From Polynucleobacter asymbioticus QLW-P1DMWA-1 (GTDB taxonomy: Bacteria > Pseudomonadota > Gammaproteobacteria > Burkholderiales > Burkholderiaceae): a stretch of 64,000 nucleotides of DNA. Shown piece after piece: positions 55,368 through 64,000 of this stretch (its first letter is position 1; the number at the start of each line of letters is the position of its first letter). A program made the translations under genes and the position numbers. The stretch is taken from contig NC_009379.1 of assembly GCF_000016345.1 (NCBI RefSeq), positions 372,001-436,000 on the forward strand, in the 5' to 3' direction. Under the pieces are notes generated by a model that saw nothing but the letters and a program-made list of their open reading frames with translations, made no database searches and was not told where the DNA came from.

Positions 55368-56674
55368 AACCGATTCAAGTAGGTCTATTAGGCATTGGCA
55401 CCGTAGGTGGTGGCGTATTCACTGTTCTAGAGCGTAACCAAGACGAAATTCAGCGTCGCGCAGGTCGCGGCATTCGTATTCATACCGTTGCCGACCTAAA
55501 TGTTGAGCGCGCCAAGGAATTGGTAAAAGATCGTGCGCAAGTAGTGAGCGATGCTCGCGCTGTCATCAATAATCCAGAGATTGATATTGTTGTTGAGCTC
55601 ATTGGCGGCTATGGCATCGCTAGAGATTTAGTGCTCGAGGCTATTGCAGCGGGTAAGCATGTGGTTACTGCTAATAAGGCCTTGATTGCGGTGTATGGCA
55701 ATGAGATTTTTAAAGCGGCCCATGCTAAAGGCGTGATGGTGGCGTTCGAAGCAGCAGTGGCAGGCGGTATTCCGATTATTAAAGCCTTGCGCGAAGGCTT
55801 AACAGCCAATCGCATCGAATGGATTGCCGGAATCATTAACGGCACTACCAACTTTATTCTCTCTGAGATGCGTGACAAAGGCCTGGACTTTGAGACTGTA
55901 CTCAAGGAAGCGCAACGCCTGGGATATGCCGAGGCAGACCCTACGTTCGATATTGAGGGTGTTGATGCTGCTCATAAAGCAACCATCATGAGTGCAATTG
56001 CATTTGGTATTCCAATGCAATTTGAAAAAGCACACGTAGAAGGTATTACTAAATTAGCAGCGATAGATATTCGTTACGCTGAGCAATTAGGCTATCGCAT
56101 TAAGTTACTCGGAATTGCTAAGAAAACTTCATCCGGCGTTGAGCTGCGCGTTCACCCAACCTTAATTCCATCAAAGCGTTTGATTGCGAATGTTGAAGGT
56201 GCCATGAACGCAGTTCAAGTATTTGGGGATGCAGTTGGAACGACTTTGTATTACGGTAAAGGCGCTGGCTCTGAGCCAACGGCTTCTGCAGTGATTGCGG
56301 ATTTGGTAGATATCACGCGTTTATTAAGTGCGGATGCTGAGCACCGTGTTCCCTATTTGGCCTTCCAGCCTGATGCCGTTCAAGATACACCAGTACTGCC
56401 AATTGGTGAGATCACTACCAGTTACTACTTGCGGATGCGGGTTGCCGACCAAGCGGGCGTGTTGGCGGACATCACCAAGATTTTGGCTTCTCATGGAGTA
56501 TCAATTGATGCGCTGTTGCAAAAAGAGGCTGATGAAGGCGAAAGTCAAACCGATTTAGTGGCTCTGACTCACGAGACTAAAGAAAAAAATATGCTGGCTG
56601 CTATCCAGGAGATTCAGGATCTCAAAACAGTCGCAGGTGAAGTGGTGAAGATTCGTTTAGAAAATCTGTCTTAA
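55364..56674 (+). CDS. hom: Homoserine dehydrogenase
   Basis: Reduces aspartate semialdehyde to homoserine, the branch leading to threonine and methionine. The 436 residues have VGLLGIGTVGGGVFTVL (NAD(P) site), ANKALIA, and the catalytic AEADPTFDIEGVDAAHK segment, followed by a C-terminal ACT domain (YLRMRVADQAGVLADITKIL) that normally binds threonine for feedback control. It is not fused to aspartokinase. Overlaps alaA; thrC follows after 8 bases. Confidence 0.97.
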   Translation: MKPIQVGLLGIGTVGGGVFTVLERNQDEIQRRAGRGIRIHTVADLNVERAKELVKDRAQVVSDARAVINNPEIDIVVELIGGYGIARDLVLEAIAAGKHVVTANKALIAVYGNEIFKAAHAKGVMVAFEAAVAGGIPIIKALREGLTANRIEWIAGIINGTTNFILSEMRDKGLDFETVLKEAQRLGYAEADPTFDIEGVDAAHKATIMSAIAFGIPMQFEKAHVEGITKLAAIDIRYAEQLGYRIKLLGIAKKTSSGVELRVHPTLIPSKRLIANVEGAMNAVQVFGDAVGTTLYYGKGAGSEPTASAVIADLVDITRLLSADAEHRVPYLAFQPDAVQDTPVLPIGEITTSYYLRMRVADQAGVLADITKILASHGVSIDALLQKEADEGESQTDLVALTHETKEKNMLAAIQEIQDLKTVAGEVVKIRLENLS

Positions 56675-56682
56675 TTAAATAC

Positions 56683-58125
56683 ATGCGTTACCAATCTACT
56701 CGTGGCAACAGCCCACAACAATCCTTTCTAGAAATTCTGTTGGGGGGATTGGCGCCTGATGGCGGTTTGTACCTGCCAACTGAGTACCCGCAAGTCACTC
56801 TAGCGCAACTAAATTCTTGGCGCGGTTTGTCATACGCTGATCTTGCCTATGAAGTGCTCAGTTTGTATTGCGACGATATTCCTGAGGCTGATTTGCGTGC
56901 TTTATTGCGCAAGACCTATACAGAGCAAGTCTATTGCAACGGTCGTTCTCAAGATAATGCTAAAGACATCACCCCCTTGCATTGGCTGGGTGAAGAGCAT
57001 GGCACGAAGATTGGTCTATTGAGTCTTTCTAACGGGCCCACTTTGGCGTTCAAGGATATGGCAATGCAGTTATTGGGCAATCTTTTTGAATATGCTCTAA
57101 AGCGTGCTGGCCAAAAACTCAATATCTTGGGTGCGACTTCCGGCGACACTGGTAGTGCAGCAGAGTATGCAATGCGTGGCAAAGAGGGTGTAAGGGTATT
57201 TATGCTTTCACCTCGCGGCAAGATGAGCTCGTTCCAATCTGCACAAATGTATTCCTTGCAAGATCCCAATATTTTTAATTTAGCAGTGGCCGGTGTCTTT
57301 GATGATTGCCAAGACATCGTGAAAGCAGTGAGTAATGACCATGCGTTTAAAGCTCAGAGCCAAATTGGTACTGTCAACTCGATTAACTGGGGTCGTGTTG
57401 TTGCCCAAGTGGTGTATTACTTCCAAGGTTACTTATTAGCCACGAAATCTAGCAAGGAAAAAGTTTCTTTCACGGTGCCGTCTGGTAACTTTGGAAATGT
57501 ATGTGCTGGTCATATCGCACGCATGATGGGTCTACCTATTGAGCATCTGATTGTGGCAACCAATGAGAATGATGTGTTGGATGAATTTTTCCGCACCGGG
57601 GTTTACCGTGCGCGCAAATCAGCCGAGACTCTGCAAACCTCTAGTCCTTCCATGGATATTTCCAAGGCAAGTAACTTTGAGCGCTTTGTATTTGACTTCA
57701 TGGGTAAAGACGGTAAAGCTACAGCAGGGATGTTTAAGCAAGTGGATGAGACCGGTGGCTTTGATATCTCTCAAGATAAGGTATTCAAAGAGCTTGGTAA
57801 GTATGGTTTCCAATCTGGACGCAGCACCCATCAAAATCGTTTAGAGACTATTCGCGATATCGATCAGAAATATGGTGTGATGATTGATACACATACTGCC
57901 GATGGCGTAAAGGTTGCTCGCGAACATTTGCAGGCCGGTATCCCGATGCTCGTTTTGGAAACTGCGCTACCAATTAAGTTTGAAGAAACGATTCAAGAAG
58001 CCTTGGGTCGTCCAGCCGAGTGCCCACCAGCATTTCGTGATATCAAGTCGCACCCACAGCGTGTCGAAAATATTGATGCAGATGTAAATCAGGTCAAAGC
58101 ATTTATTACTGCGCACCTCAACTGA
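56683..58125 (+). CDS. thrC: Threonine synthase
   Basis: Converts O-phosphohomoserine to threonine with PLP. The 480 residues start MRYQSTRGNSPQQSF; the PLP Lys is in GPTLAFKDMAMQ, and the phosphate-binding loop is GATSGDTGSAAEYA. The VPSGNFGNVCAGHIA segment is typical of the longer bacterial/fungal form. It follows hom directly; thrB (homoserine kinase) is not in the window. Confidence 0.97.
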   Translation: MRYQSTRGNSPQQSFLEILLGGLAPDGGLYLPTEYPQVTLAQLNSWRGLSYADLAYEVLSLYCDDIPEADLRALLRKTYTEQVYCNGRSQDNAKDITPLHWLGEEHGTKIGLLSLSNGPTLAFKDMAMQLLGNLFEYALKRAGQKLNILGATSGDTGSAAEYAMRGKEGVRVFMLSPRGKMSSFQSAQMYSLQDPNIFNLAVAGVFDDCQDIVKAVSNDHAFKAQSQIGTVNSINWGRVVAQVVYYFQGYLLATKSSKEKVSFTVPSGNFGNVCAGHIARMMGLPIEHLIVATNENDVLDEFFRTGVYRARKSAETLQTSSPSMDISKASNFERFVFDFMGKDGKATAGMFKQVDETGGFDISQDKVFKELGKYGFQSGRSTHQNRLETIRDIDQKYGVMIDTHTADGVKVAREHLQAGIPMLVLETALPIKFEETIQEALGRPAECPPAFRDIKSHPQRVENIDADVNQVKAFITAHLN

Positions 58126-58156
58126 TTTAATCACTACAAGTAATTCATTCATCGTT

Positions 58157-59398
58157 ATGACTAAGCCACCGATGTTGACTGCACAGCAGGCTTTAGACCA
58201 TTTACTAAGCAATGCACAAGTTGTCAGTGACAGCGAGCGAGTTCCAATGCAGGCTGCCTTAGGGCGTGTATTAGCTGAAGATGTCAAAAGCCTGGTAGAT
58301 GTGCCGCCGCAAGATAACACCTCTATGGATGGTTATGCCGTGCGCACTGCAGATACCGCCATTCCTGGAAACGTACTTGTCATAGCTCAGCGCATTCCTG
58401 CGGGATCCATGGGAACTCCTCTACACGCAGGTAGCGCTGCCAGAATATTTACGGGTGCACCAATTCCTTCTGGTGCTGATGCCGTAGTCATGCAAGAGGA
58501 TTGTGTAATCCCTGATGGAGCTTCCGACCAAGTGCAAATCAATATTGCGCCAAGCGCTGGGCAATGGATTCGGCGTCAGGGCGAAGATCTCAGCGTTGGT
58601 AAGACTGCTTTATCAGCGGGAATATTATTGCGGCCTCAAGAGCTTGGAGTAGCCGCCTCTGCAGGTCTTACCCATTTAAATGTAAAGCGTCGCGTTAAAG
58701 TAGCCGCTTTCTTTACTGGTGATGAGTTAGCGCTTCCAGGTGAGCCATTAAAGCCGGGTGGTATTTATAACTCCAATCGAGATACATTATTGGCGTGCCT
58801 CAGATCATTGGGTTGTGAAGCCACTGATTTAGGAATTGTTCCAGATCGATTAGACGCTACTCGCGAGGCTTTGCGCAAGGCTAGCAAGGATCATGATTTG
58901 ATCATTACTTCGGGTGGTGTATCGGTTGGCGAAGAAGATCACATTAAGCCTGCAGTAAGTGCTGAAGGCAGATTAGATCTTTGGCAGATTGCAATTAAAC
59001 CCGGAAAGCCCTTGGCATTTGGGGCTGTTCGTAAATCGAGCGAACCTCAGGATGGGGAGGCTTGGTTTATTGGCTTGCCAGGTAATCCAGTCTCTAGTTT
59101 TGTCACCTTCCTACTGTTTGTGCGCCCCTTTATCTTGAAGTTACAGGGAAGAGATGTGAAGCCCATGCAATCGTATTTCATGCGCGCTGACTTTGATTGG
59201 CTTAAAGCCGATCGCCGCAATGAATTTTTGCGAGTGAAGGTAAATGCTGAGGGTGGACTCGAGTTATTCCCCAATCAGAGCTCCGGCGTACTCACGAGTG
59301 CCTCGTGGGGTGATGGCTTGGTAGACTGCCCTCCAGGTCAGCCTGTGAAAAAGGGTGATCTAGTGAAATATATTCCTTTTGATGCGCTCCTCACTTAA
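58157..59398 (+). CDS. moeA: Molybdopterin molybdenumtransferase MoeA (copy 2)
   Basis: Second complete MoeA, 413 residues, with DNTSMDGYAVRTA, FFTGDELALPGEPLKPGGIYNSN, TSGGVSVGEEDHIK and GLPGNPVSSFV, so the core active-site motifs match those of copy 1 at 5025. This copy is followed by moaD (18 bases) and moaE, and preceded by thrC. The two may be redundant or specialised (molybdate versus tungstate, or different target enzymes). Sequence alone does not tell which is the main enzyme. Confidence 0.95.
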   Translation: MTKPPMLTAQQALDHLLSNAQVVSDSERVPMQAALGRVLAEDVKSLVDVPPQDNTSMDGYAVRTADTAIPGNVLVIAQRIPAGSMGTPLHAGSAARIFTGAPIPSGADAVVMQEDCVIPDGASDQVQINIAPSAGQWIRRQGEDLSVGKTALSAGILLRPQELGVAASAGLTHLNVKRRVKVAAFFTGDELALPGEPLKPGGIYNSNRDTLLACLRSLGCEATDLGIVPDRLDATREALRKASKDHDLIITSGGVSVGEEDHIKPAVSAEGRLDLWQIAIKPGKPLAFGAVRKSSEPQDGEAWFIGLPGNPVSSFVTFLLFVRPFILKLQGRDVKPMQSYFMRADFDWLKADRRNEFLRVKVNAEGGLELFPNQSSGVLTSASWGDGLVDCPPGQPVKKGDLVKYIPFDALLT

Positions 59399-59416
59399 TC
59401 GGATTACGATTCTCAG

Positions 59417-59674
59417 ATGAAACTCGAATTGCGATTCTTTGCCTCCTTGCGTGAAGCCCTTGGCGTTGGACAAGAGAATATTGAAATTCCAGATTCAATT
59501 CACACTATTACTGAGTTGAGGGTTTATCTTGCTCAGCGCGGTGGAGCTTGGGCTGAAGTGCTCGCCGATGGTAAATCCATGCGCTGTGCTCTCAATCACC
59601 ATATGGTTGATACAAGTACTAGACTGGAAGAAGGTGCGGAAGTGGCTTTCTTTCCACCAGTGACAGGTGGATGA
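59417..59674 (+). CDS. moaD: Molybdopterin synthase sulfur carrier subunit MoaD
   Basis: Ubiquitin-fold sulfur carrier of 85 residues; its C-terminal Gly-Gly (PPVTGG) is thiocarboxylated and donates sulfur to cPMP within MoaE. MKLELRFFASLREALG and the VAFFPPVTGG end are typical. It precedes moaE with almost no gap, the standard pairing of the two synthase subunits. Confidence 0.95.
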   Translation: MKLELRFFASLREALGVGQENIEIPDSIHTITELRVYLAQRGGAWAEVLADGKSMRCALNHHMVDTSTRLEEGAEVAFFPPVTGG

Positions 59675-59675
59675 A

Positions 59676-60140
59676 ATGTCAAATTCTGTAATTCGCATTC
59701 AAGAGCAAGATTTTGATCTCAGTGCTGAAATTGTAGCTCTGCGTAAGGGCGATGCGCGCGTTGGTGCCGTGGTGTCCTTTTTAGGCACTGTGCGGGATTT
59801 GAGTGACGGTAGTCAAGTCAAGGGTATGACACTTGAGCACTACCCAGGCATGACTGAAAAATCATTGCAAGCAATTTTGGATCAAGCAGCTACTCGCTGG
59901 AATATATTTCAAACGCTGGTAATTCATCGCGTGGGCTTATTACTCCCAGAGGATCAAATTGTTTTGGTGGCAGTAACTAGTGCTCATCGTGGCGAAGCCT
60001 TCTCGGCGTGTGAGTTCATCATGGACTATCTCAAGACAGCTGCGCCTTTCTGGAAAAAAGAAGACACCCCAGAGGGAAGTCGCTGGGTGGATGCGCGTGT
60101 TACTGATGAGACTGCAATGGCTCGTTGGAATAAATCTTAA
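59676..60140 (+). CDS. moaE: Molybdopterin synthase catalytic subunit MoaE
   Basis: Catalyses dithiolene formation on cPMP using the MoaD thiocarboxylate. The ATG at 59676 gives 154 residues; a GTG three codons earlier would overlap moaD. GAVVSFLGTVRD, LEHYPGM, RVGLLLPEDQIVLVAVTSAHRGEAF and FWKKEDTPEGSRWVDAR, with the catalytic Lys residues, are all present. It completes the moeA-moaD-moaE group. Confidence 0.96.
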   Translation: MSNSVIRIQEQDFDLSAEIVALRKGDARVGAVVSFLGTVRDLSDGSQVKGMTLEHYPGMTEKSLQAILDQAATRWNIFQTLVIHRVGLLLPEDQIVLVAVTSAHRGEAFSACEFIMDYLKTAAPFWKKEDTPEGSRWVDARVTDETAMARWNKS

Positions 60141-60171
60141 GCTGTACTCATTTTTCGCAAGAGGGATATAA

Positions 60172-61830
60172 ATGAAGAAATTAATTGCCTGGCTATTCAG
60201 TGCTATTGCATTAAACGTATGCGCTGCTGATAGACCTGTTGCTCAAATTGAAGCTGGTCGACTTCAAGGTGCGATCGAGCACAACATGCAGGCCTTCAAA
60301 AATATTCCTTATGCAGCCCCACCAGTAGCCGAGTTACGCTGGAGACCTCCGCAGCCTGCTCTCTCTTGGAGTGGTACCCGTGATGCCAGTCAGTTTGGGG
60401 ACTCCTGCCCTCAACCCTATGTTAAAAACTTAAGTACTGGCCTGTCTTTGCCTGGGAATGAGGATTGTCTTAAGCTCAATGTCTTTGCTCCCAAAAAAAC
60501 CGGCAAGCATTTACCAGTCATGGTTTGGATTCATGGTGGCGGCTTATTTGTTGATGGCAGCAGAGATGCGCAGTTCACTCCAATTAATTTAGTGAAGAAT
60601 GGTGTCATTGTCGTTACCTTTGACTATCGTTTAGGTACCTTTGGTTTCTTTGCTACCAAGGAGTTGATTGAAGAGGCTAAGGCTAAAGGTGAGCCGGTTG
60701 GTAACTACGGCACCATGGATCAAATTGCTGCGTTGAAATGGGTTAAAAATAATATTGCAGCATTTGGTGGTGATCCAAATAATGTCACTATCTTTGGCGA
60801 ATCAGCAGGAGGACGTAGTGTTACCTGGTTAATGGTATCGGATGCTGCTAAAGGACTATTTCATAGAGCAATTGCTGAGAGTGCACAACAAAGTCCTTTG
60901 CGTGGCATGACAGAGAAGCGCTTAGGGATGACTCCAGAGGTGGAAATAGATGCCAAGTATATGAATGCACTTGGCGTCAAAAATCTGAAAGAATTAAGAA
61001 ATTTACCTACAAAACAGTTGGTCTTAACGCCAGCTATTTTTGAGGAAGGGGAGTTTGGAGGCCCTTTTATTGATGGGCAAATCCTTCAGGGGGATCCCGT
61101 TCCTTTATTTGCCGCTGGTAAACAGGCTAAAGTGCCTTTCATGATTGGCACCAACTCTTGGGATTCCAGCTTCCTGGTGCCTGGACAGCCTCCAGTAGAT
61201 AAGCTGGTGAAGATGTTTCGTGAAAACCCAAAAATCATTGACACACTTTACGCGCAGGATAATGACAAGTGCATATTGTCATCAGACATCATGGGCGATA
61301 TGTTCTATCGTGGAAGCACAAAATCTCTTGCAGATAGCATGCGCGGTGTTGCGCCGGGATATGCATATTATTTTGATTACTTAACCAAGAATATTCGCCC
61401 CGCTTATCCAGGCGTACCTCATACCTTTGAAATCAGTTTTGTATTTGGAAGTTACGGCTTAATGCCCCAAGCGCCAAAACAAGTTGAATCAGGTGCAGAT
61501 CAGTGTGGCCGCATTGCAAAAGCGACTGCAGAGCTGAAGGAAAAGGGTGTTTGGTCTAAATATTGGTATCCAATCACCGATAAAAATAGCCCCGAAGATA
61601 AAGCCATGTCAGAAAAAATGTCTGCTAGCTGGGCTGCTTTTGCTAAGTCTGGTAACCCGAACGTCAATGGTCAAGCTAACTGGCCGATCTATAGCTTAAA
61701 TGACGATGTCATGAGAAATTTTTCCTATGACAAAGAAACGGTTACTGGTTTACTAAAAGAGCGAGTGGCTTATCAAATTCTGCATATGAGGGAAATGTAT
61801 GCTGAAGAGGAAATCAAGGCAAAGTTTTAG
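60172..61830 (+). CDS. Type B carboxylesterase, secreted
   Basis: Alpha/beta-hydrolase of the carboxylesterase/para-nitrobenzyl esterase family. The 552 residues start with a signal peptide (LIAWLFSAIALNVCA, cleavage near residue 19), followed by FKNIPYAAPPVAELRWRPPQP, the NEDCLKLNVFAP motif, VWIHGGGLFVDGS (oxyanion hole) and nucleophile Ser in FGESAGGRSVTWL; the catalytic His is probably in PGVPHTFEISFVFG. The substrate is unknown. It is not clearly linked to moaE upstream and ends at its own terminator. Confidence 0.9.
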   Translation: MKKLIAWLFSAIALNVCAADRPVAQIEAGRLQGAIEHNMQAFKNIPYAAPPVAELRWRPPQPALSWSGTRDASQFGDSCPQPYVKNLSTGLSLPGNEDCLKLNVFAPKKTGKHLPVMVWIHGGGLFVDGSRDAQFTPINLVKNGVIVVTFDYRLGTFGFFATKELIEEAKAKGEPVGNYGTMDQIAALKWVKNNIAAFGGDPNNVTIFGESAGGRSVTWLMVSDAAKGLFHRAIAESAQQSPLRGMTEKRLGMTPEVEIDAKYMNALGVKNLKELRNLPTKQLVLTPAIFEEGEFGGPFIDGQILQGDPVPLFAAGKQAKVPFMIGTNSWDSSFLVPGQPPVDKLVKMFRENPKIIDTLYAQDNDKCILSSDIMGDMFYRGSTKSLADSMRGVAPGYAYYFDYLTKNIRPAYPGVPHTFEISFVFGSYGLMPQAPKQVESGADQCGRIAKATAELKEKGVWSKYWYPITDKNSPEDKAMSEKMSASWAAFAKSGNPNVNGQANWPIYSLNDDVMRNFSYDKETVTGLLKERVAYQILHMREMYAEEEIKAKF

Positions 61831-61857
61831 CTTTTTGGATAGCACCGCATATTTTAG

Positions 61858-61884
61858 AAAAACCACCTCTCGGGGTGGTTTTTT
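61858..61884 (+). terminator. Terminator after the carboxylesterase gene
   Basis: AACCACC and GGTGGTT form the stem with a 6-base loop, followed by a run of T. A clear intrinsic terminator for the plus strand; the upstream A-run may make it work on both. Confidence 0.85.
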
Positions 61885-61926
61885 GCTTTAAGGAAGGTTA
61901 ATTTCTTAGTGCGGAGATTAAATTGG

Positions 61927-61952
61927 TGCATCTAACAATGTTGGAAGATGCA
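61927..61952. promoter_or_regulatory. Inverted repeat upstream of the MFS gene
   Basis: TGCATCT (61927-61933) and AGATGCA (61946-61952) are exact inverted 7-mers 12 bases apart, in the 232-base gap before the MFS transporter gene. The spacing of about two turns could suit a dimeric regulator. A further GCATCC follows near 61971. The regulator is unknown. Confidence 0.3.
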
Positions 61953-62062
61953 TATACGCACTAATTTGGCGCATCCCTCAGTAATTACCCGAAAGATTGG
62001 ATCAAAATGCCCATACAAAAGAAATTTAGAAATTTTGATTTATCAATAAACCGGAGATTTTT

Positions 62063-63331
62063 ATGACTTCAGCTGTAATGGGTGCCAAAAGCACTAGTAG
62101 CAATCCCCTCAAGTCCAAGTGGGTTCAATTGGCCTTGGGTGTAATTTGCATGATGTCTATATCCAGCCCGCAATATGTATGGGCTCTATTTACCAAGCCA
62201 ATCATGGGGCAGCTTGGTGTTACTTTGACAGAGCTGCAAGTCACGTTTTCTATTTTGATTGTGCTGCAAACTTTTTTCTCACCCTTTCAGGGATATTTGG
62301 TAGATAAGTTTGGCCCACGTCTTCTTTTATCAATCGGTACCATATTGACTGGTGCAAGTTGGGTTCTTTCTGCCAATCTCACTACCGTCTCTAATCTTTA
62401 CATCACTTATGGTGTTTTGGGTGGCTTGGGCACCGGTATTGTTTACATTGGTGTTGTTGGTTTGATGGTGCGTTGGTTTCCAAATAACCGCGGCTTTGCA
62501 GTTGGTATGGTTGCTGCTGGTTATGGCATCGGCGCATTACTGACTACTTTCCCAATCGCTGACAGTTTGGCTGTATCTGGTATTCAGGGCACGCTGACAT
62601 TTTTTGGATACATCATTGGTGCCGTTGGATTATTGGCTGCACAAGGTATTCGCGTGCCCCACGCCGATCGTGTGCAAACAGCTGGTCAAATCGAAGCTGC
62701 AGCAGCAGGAGTTGCACCAAAGACTATGTTGAAGACACCGGTATTTTGGGTCATGTTTTTGATGATGTCCATGATGTCTACATCAGGACTCATGGTGATC
62801 TCTCAAATGGGCGCCTTCGCAAAAGACTTTGGCATTACGTCAGCGCTTGTTTTCGGTATGGCTGCCTTACCTTTAGCCTTAACTATTGACCGTGTCACGA
62901 ATGGTTTAACCCGCCCCTTATTTGGATGGGTATCTGATCGTATCGGACGTGAATACACTATGACTATTGCATTTGGCTTGGAAGCAATTGCGATGTTTGT
63001 CTGGGTTACTACACGTACTGATCCAGTGTTATTCGTTCTTTTGTCTGGTGTTGTGTTCTTTGGTTGGGGTGAGATTTTCTCTTTATTTCCGTCCACTTTG
63101 ACTGATACTTTTGGTCAAAAGCATGCCACGACAAACTATGGTTTTCTTTACATGGCTCAAGGCGTTGGTTCCATTATTGGTGGACCAATTGCAGCGTACA
63201 TTCACGGCGCGACTGATAGCTGGATGCCTGTGTTTGCCATCATGATCGTATTGGATGCGACAGCTGCCATCTTGGCGTTCTTTGTTCTACGCCCAATGCG
63301 TGCTAAGTATTTGAAGTCACGTACTGCTTAA
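62063..63331 (+). CDS. MFS transporter, oxalate/formate antiporter (OFA) family
   Basis: Twelve-helix major facilitator protein of 422 residues. MSISSPQYVWALFTKPIMGQLGVTL and SPFQGYLVDKFGPRLLLSIGTI with MVRWFPNNRGFAVGMVAAGYGIGA match the OFA group, whose members exchange oxalate, formate or other monocarboxylates. The Asp/Arg motif in LVDKFGPR is the MFS loop 2-3 signature. No oxalate catabolic gene is nearby, so the substrate is open. A GGAG ribosome site precedes the ATG. Confidence 0.9.
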   Translation: MTSAVMGAKSTSSNPLKSKWVQLALGVICMMSISSPQYVWALFTKPIMGQLGVTLTELQVTFSILIVLQTFFSPFQGYLVDKFGPRLLLSIGTILTGASWVLSANLTTVSNLYITYGVLGGLGTGIVYIGVVGLMVRWFPNNRGFAVGMVAAGYGIGALLTTFPIADSLAVSGIQGTLTFFGYIIGAVGLLAAQGIRVPHADRVQTAGQIEAAAAGVAPKTMLKTPVFWVMFLMMSMMSTSGLMVISQMGAFAKDFGITSALVFGMAALPLALTIDRVTNGLTRPLFGWVSDRIGREYTMTIAFGLEAIAMFVWVTTRTDPVLFVLLSGVVFFGWGEIFSLFPSTLTDTFGQKHATTNYGFLYMAQGVGSIIGGPIAAYIHGATDSWMPVFAIMIVLDATAAILAFFVLRPMRAKYLKSRTA

Positions 63332-63349
63332 GCTAGAAACTGTTGATGG

Positions 63350-63380
63350 AAAAAAGGCTACCAAACAAGTAGCCTTTTTT
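63350..63380. terminator. Bidirectional terminator between MFS gene and gamma-glutamyltransferase gene
   Basis: AAAAAAGGCTAC and GTAGCCTTTTTT are separated by a 7-base loop. The symmetric A and T flanks serve both convergent genes. Confidence 0.9.
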
Positions 63381-63403
63381 ATTGCCATCGGAATACTGCA
63401 GTA

Positions 63404-64000
63404 TTAAAAAGAGCTGACTGCGCCATCACTCCTAGGATCCCAGCCACCCTGGAGGGTGCCCGATGGATTGCGAATGATGCAGCCTGCGTGGCCGACAGTC
63501 TCATCAAAAGCATCTAGCATTTCAATCTCATGGCCTAGAGCATGAAGTTCTTTGGCCACCCAAGGACTAAAACGCGACTCTAATTTCAGGCTATCACTGG
63601 TTTGGCCCCAAGTACGACCAAGTAACCAACGTGGGCGACTGATGGCGTCTTGCGGATCAAGACCATAAGTGGCAGTGCGTGTGAATACTGCACATTGAGT
63701 TTGAGGTTGGCCATCCCCACCCATCGTGCCATATACCATCGAACGACCATCCTTAAATAAAGCCATCGCTGGATTCAGTGTATGGAATGGCTTGCGATAA
63801 GGCTCAAGGTGATTCAGTGTTTTTGGGTCGAGGGAAAAACTGCACCCCCGGTTTTGCCAATTAACGCCCGATGTCGGCAACACAATTCCTGCGCCAAATT
63901 CGTGGTAGATGCTTTGAATAAATGAAACACAATTACCGTCGCCATCAATGACGCCCATCCAAATGGTATCTGCAGGACCTTTACCTTGACCCCAAGGAAG
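63404..64000 (-). CDS. Gamma-glutamyltransferase family protein (partial)
   Basis: C-terminal part of an N-terminal-nucleophile hydrolase; about 198 codons are visible and the frame runs off the window edge. The nucleophile Thr is in GPADTIWMGVID, starting the small subunit after self-cleavage, followed by GNCVSFIQSIYHEFGAGIVLP, NRGCSFSLDP and TMGGDGQPQTQ. The ending GGWDPRSDGAVSSF is also typical. These match GGT-like enzymes that act on glutathione or gamma-glutamyl/cephalosporin-acylase substrates. It converges on the MFS gene; no signal peptide can be assessed. Confidence 0.9.
   Translation of the reverse strand, partial: LPWGQGKGPADTIWMGVIDGDGNCVSFIQSIYHEFGAGIVLPTSGVNWQNRGCSFSLDPKTLNHLEPYRKPFHTLNPAMALFKDGRSMVYGTMGGDGQPQTQCAVFTRTATYGLDPQDAISRPRWLLGRTWGQTSDSLKLESRFSPWVAKELHALGHEIEMLDAFDETVGHAGCIIRNPSGTLQGGWDPRSDGAVSSF

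Noticed and set aside
62035..62046. TTGAT/ATCAA palindrome just before the MFS ribosome site
   Set aside because: Short and AT-rich; expected by chance in this gap, so not listed as an operator.

Overview
The window is a dense, almost fully coding stretch of a betaproteobacterial chromosome. Gene content and order (plsX-fabHDG-acpP-fabF-mucD-lepA-lepB-rnc-era-recO-pdxJ-acpS-nagZ; rpsF-priB-rpsR-rplI-dnaB; EarP-type EF-P modification; R/G/N-rich RNase E tail), moderate GC and very short intergenic gaps point to Burkholderiales. A streamlined freshwater Burkholderiaceae member of the Polynucleobacter type is the best guess. This is an inference from gene order and protein appearance, not a database match.

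Layout. 1-3.6 kb: the end of a parvulin-type isomerase, then folA, thyA, a ferredoxin-NADP reductase and fdxA on the minus strand. 3.7-8.1 kb: a 2-hydroxyacid dehydrogenase (+) faces a minus-strand molybdenum cofactor operon, moaA-mobA-moeA plus a small membrane protein. 8.1-11.2 kb: rne with a long leader. 11.2-16 kb: rluC, a Gph-like phosphatase and an SppA-like peptidase (+), a TP-methylase and a YceF-type Maf protein (-), then yceD-rpmF. 16.3-30.7 kb: one long plus-strand run for fatty acid synthesis, envelope quality control, translation/GTPase functions, pyridoxine and holo-ACP synthesis, and NagZ. 30.7-37.5 kb: alpha-carbonic anhydrase, EF-P and its arginine rhamnosyltransferase EarP, uvrC, pgsA, tRNA-Gly, tRNA-Cys, a lipoprotein and lexA. 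37.5-42.7 kb: asparaginase, then rpsF-priB-rpsR-rplI-dnaB. 42.8-46.2 kb: a two-repeat secreted protein, an MscS channel, an NlpC/P60 lipoprotein and PhoH. 46.4-54 kb: bcp and an arn-type (L-Ara4N lipid A) locus with ArnA split into two genes. 54.1-60.1 kb: alaA, hom, thrC, a second moeA, moaD, moaE. 60.2-64 kb: a type B carboxylesterase, an OFA-family MFS transporter and the C-terminal part of a gamma-glutamyltransferase, cut by the window edge.

The most striking element is a 352-residue intein inside DnaB that splits the Walker A motif between its Lys and Thr. It starts with Ala instead of a nucleophile and carries the Trp/Cys/Thr signature of class 3 inteins: Trp two residues after the block B His, Cys in block F, and +1 Thr. 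Both LAGLIDADG motifs look intact. Other points of interest are the split arn locus, the absence of rpoE-rseAB between fabF and mucD, a LexA operator touching the lexA start codon, perfect hairpin terminators embedded in the 3' ends of convergent genes, an rpsF-leader hairpin, and two complete moeA paralogues.

Apart from the intein I see no mobile element, phage, CRISPR array or clear pseudogene. The only gene-free stretch above 300 bases is the rne/rluC divergent region.
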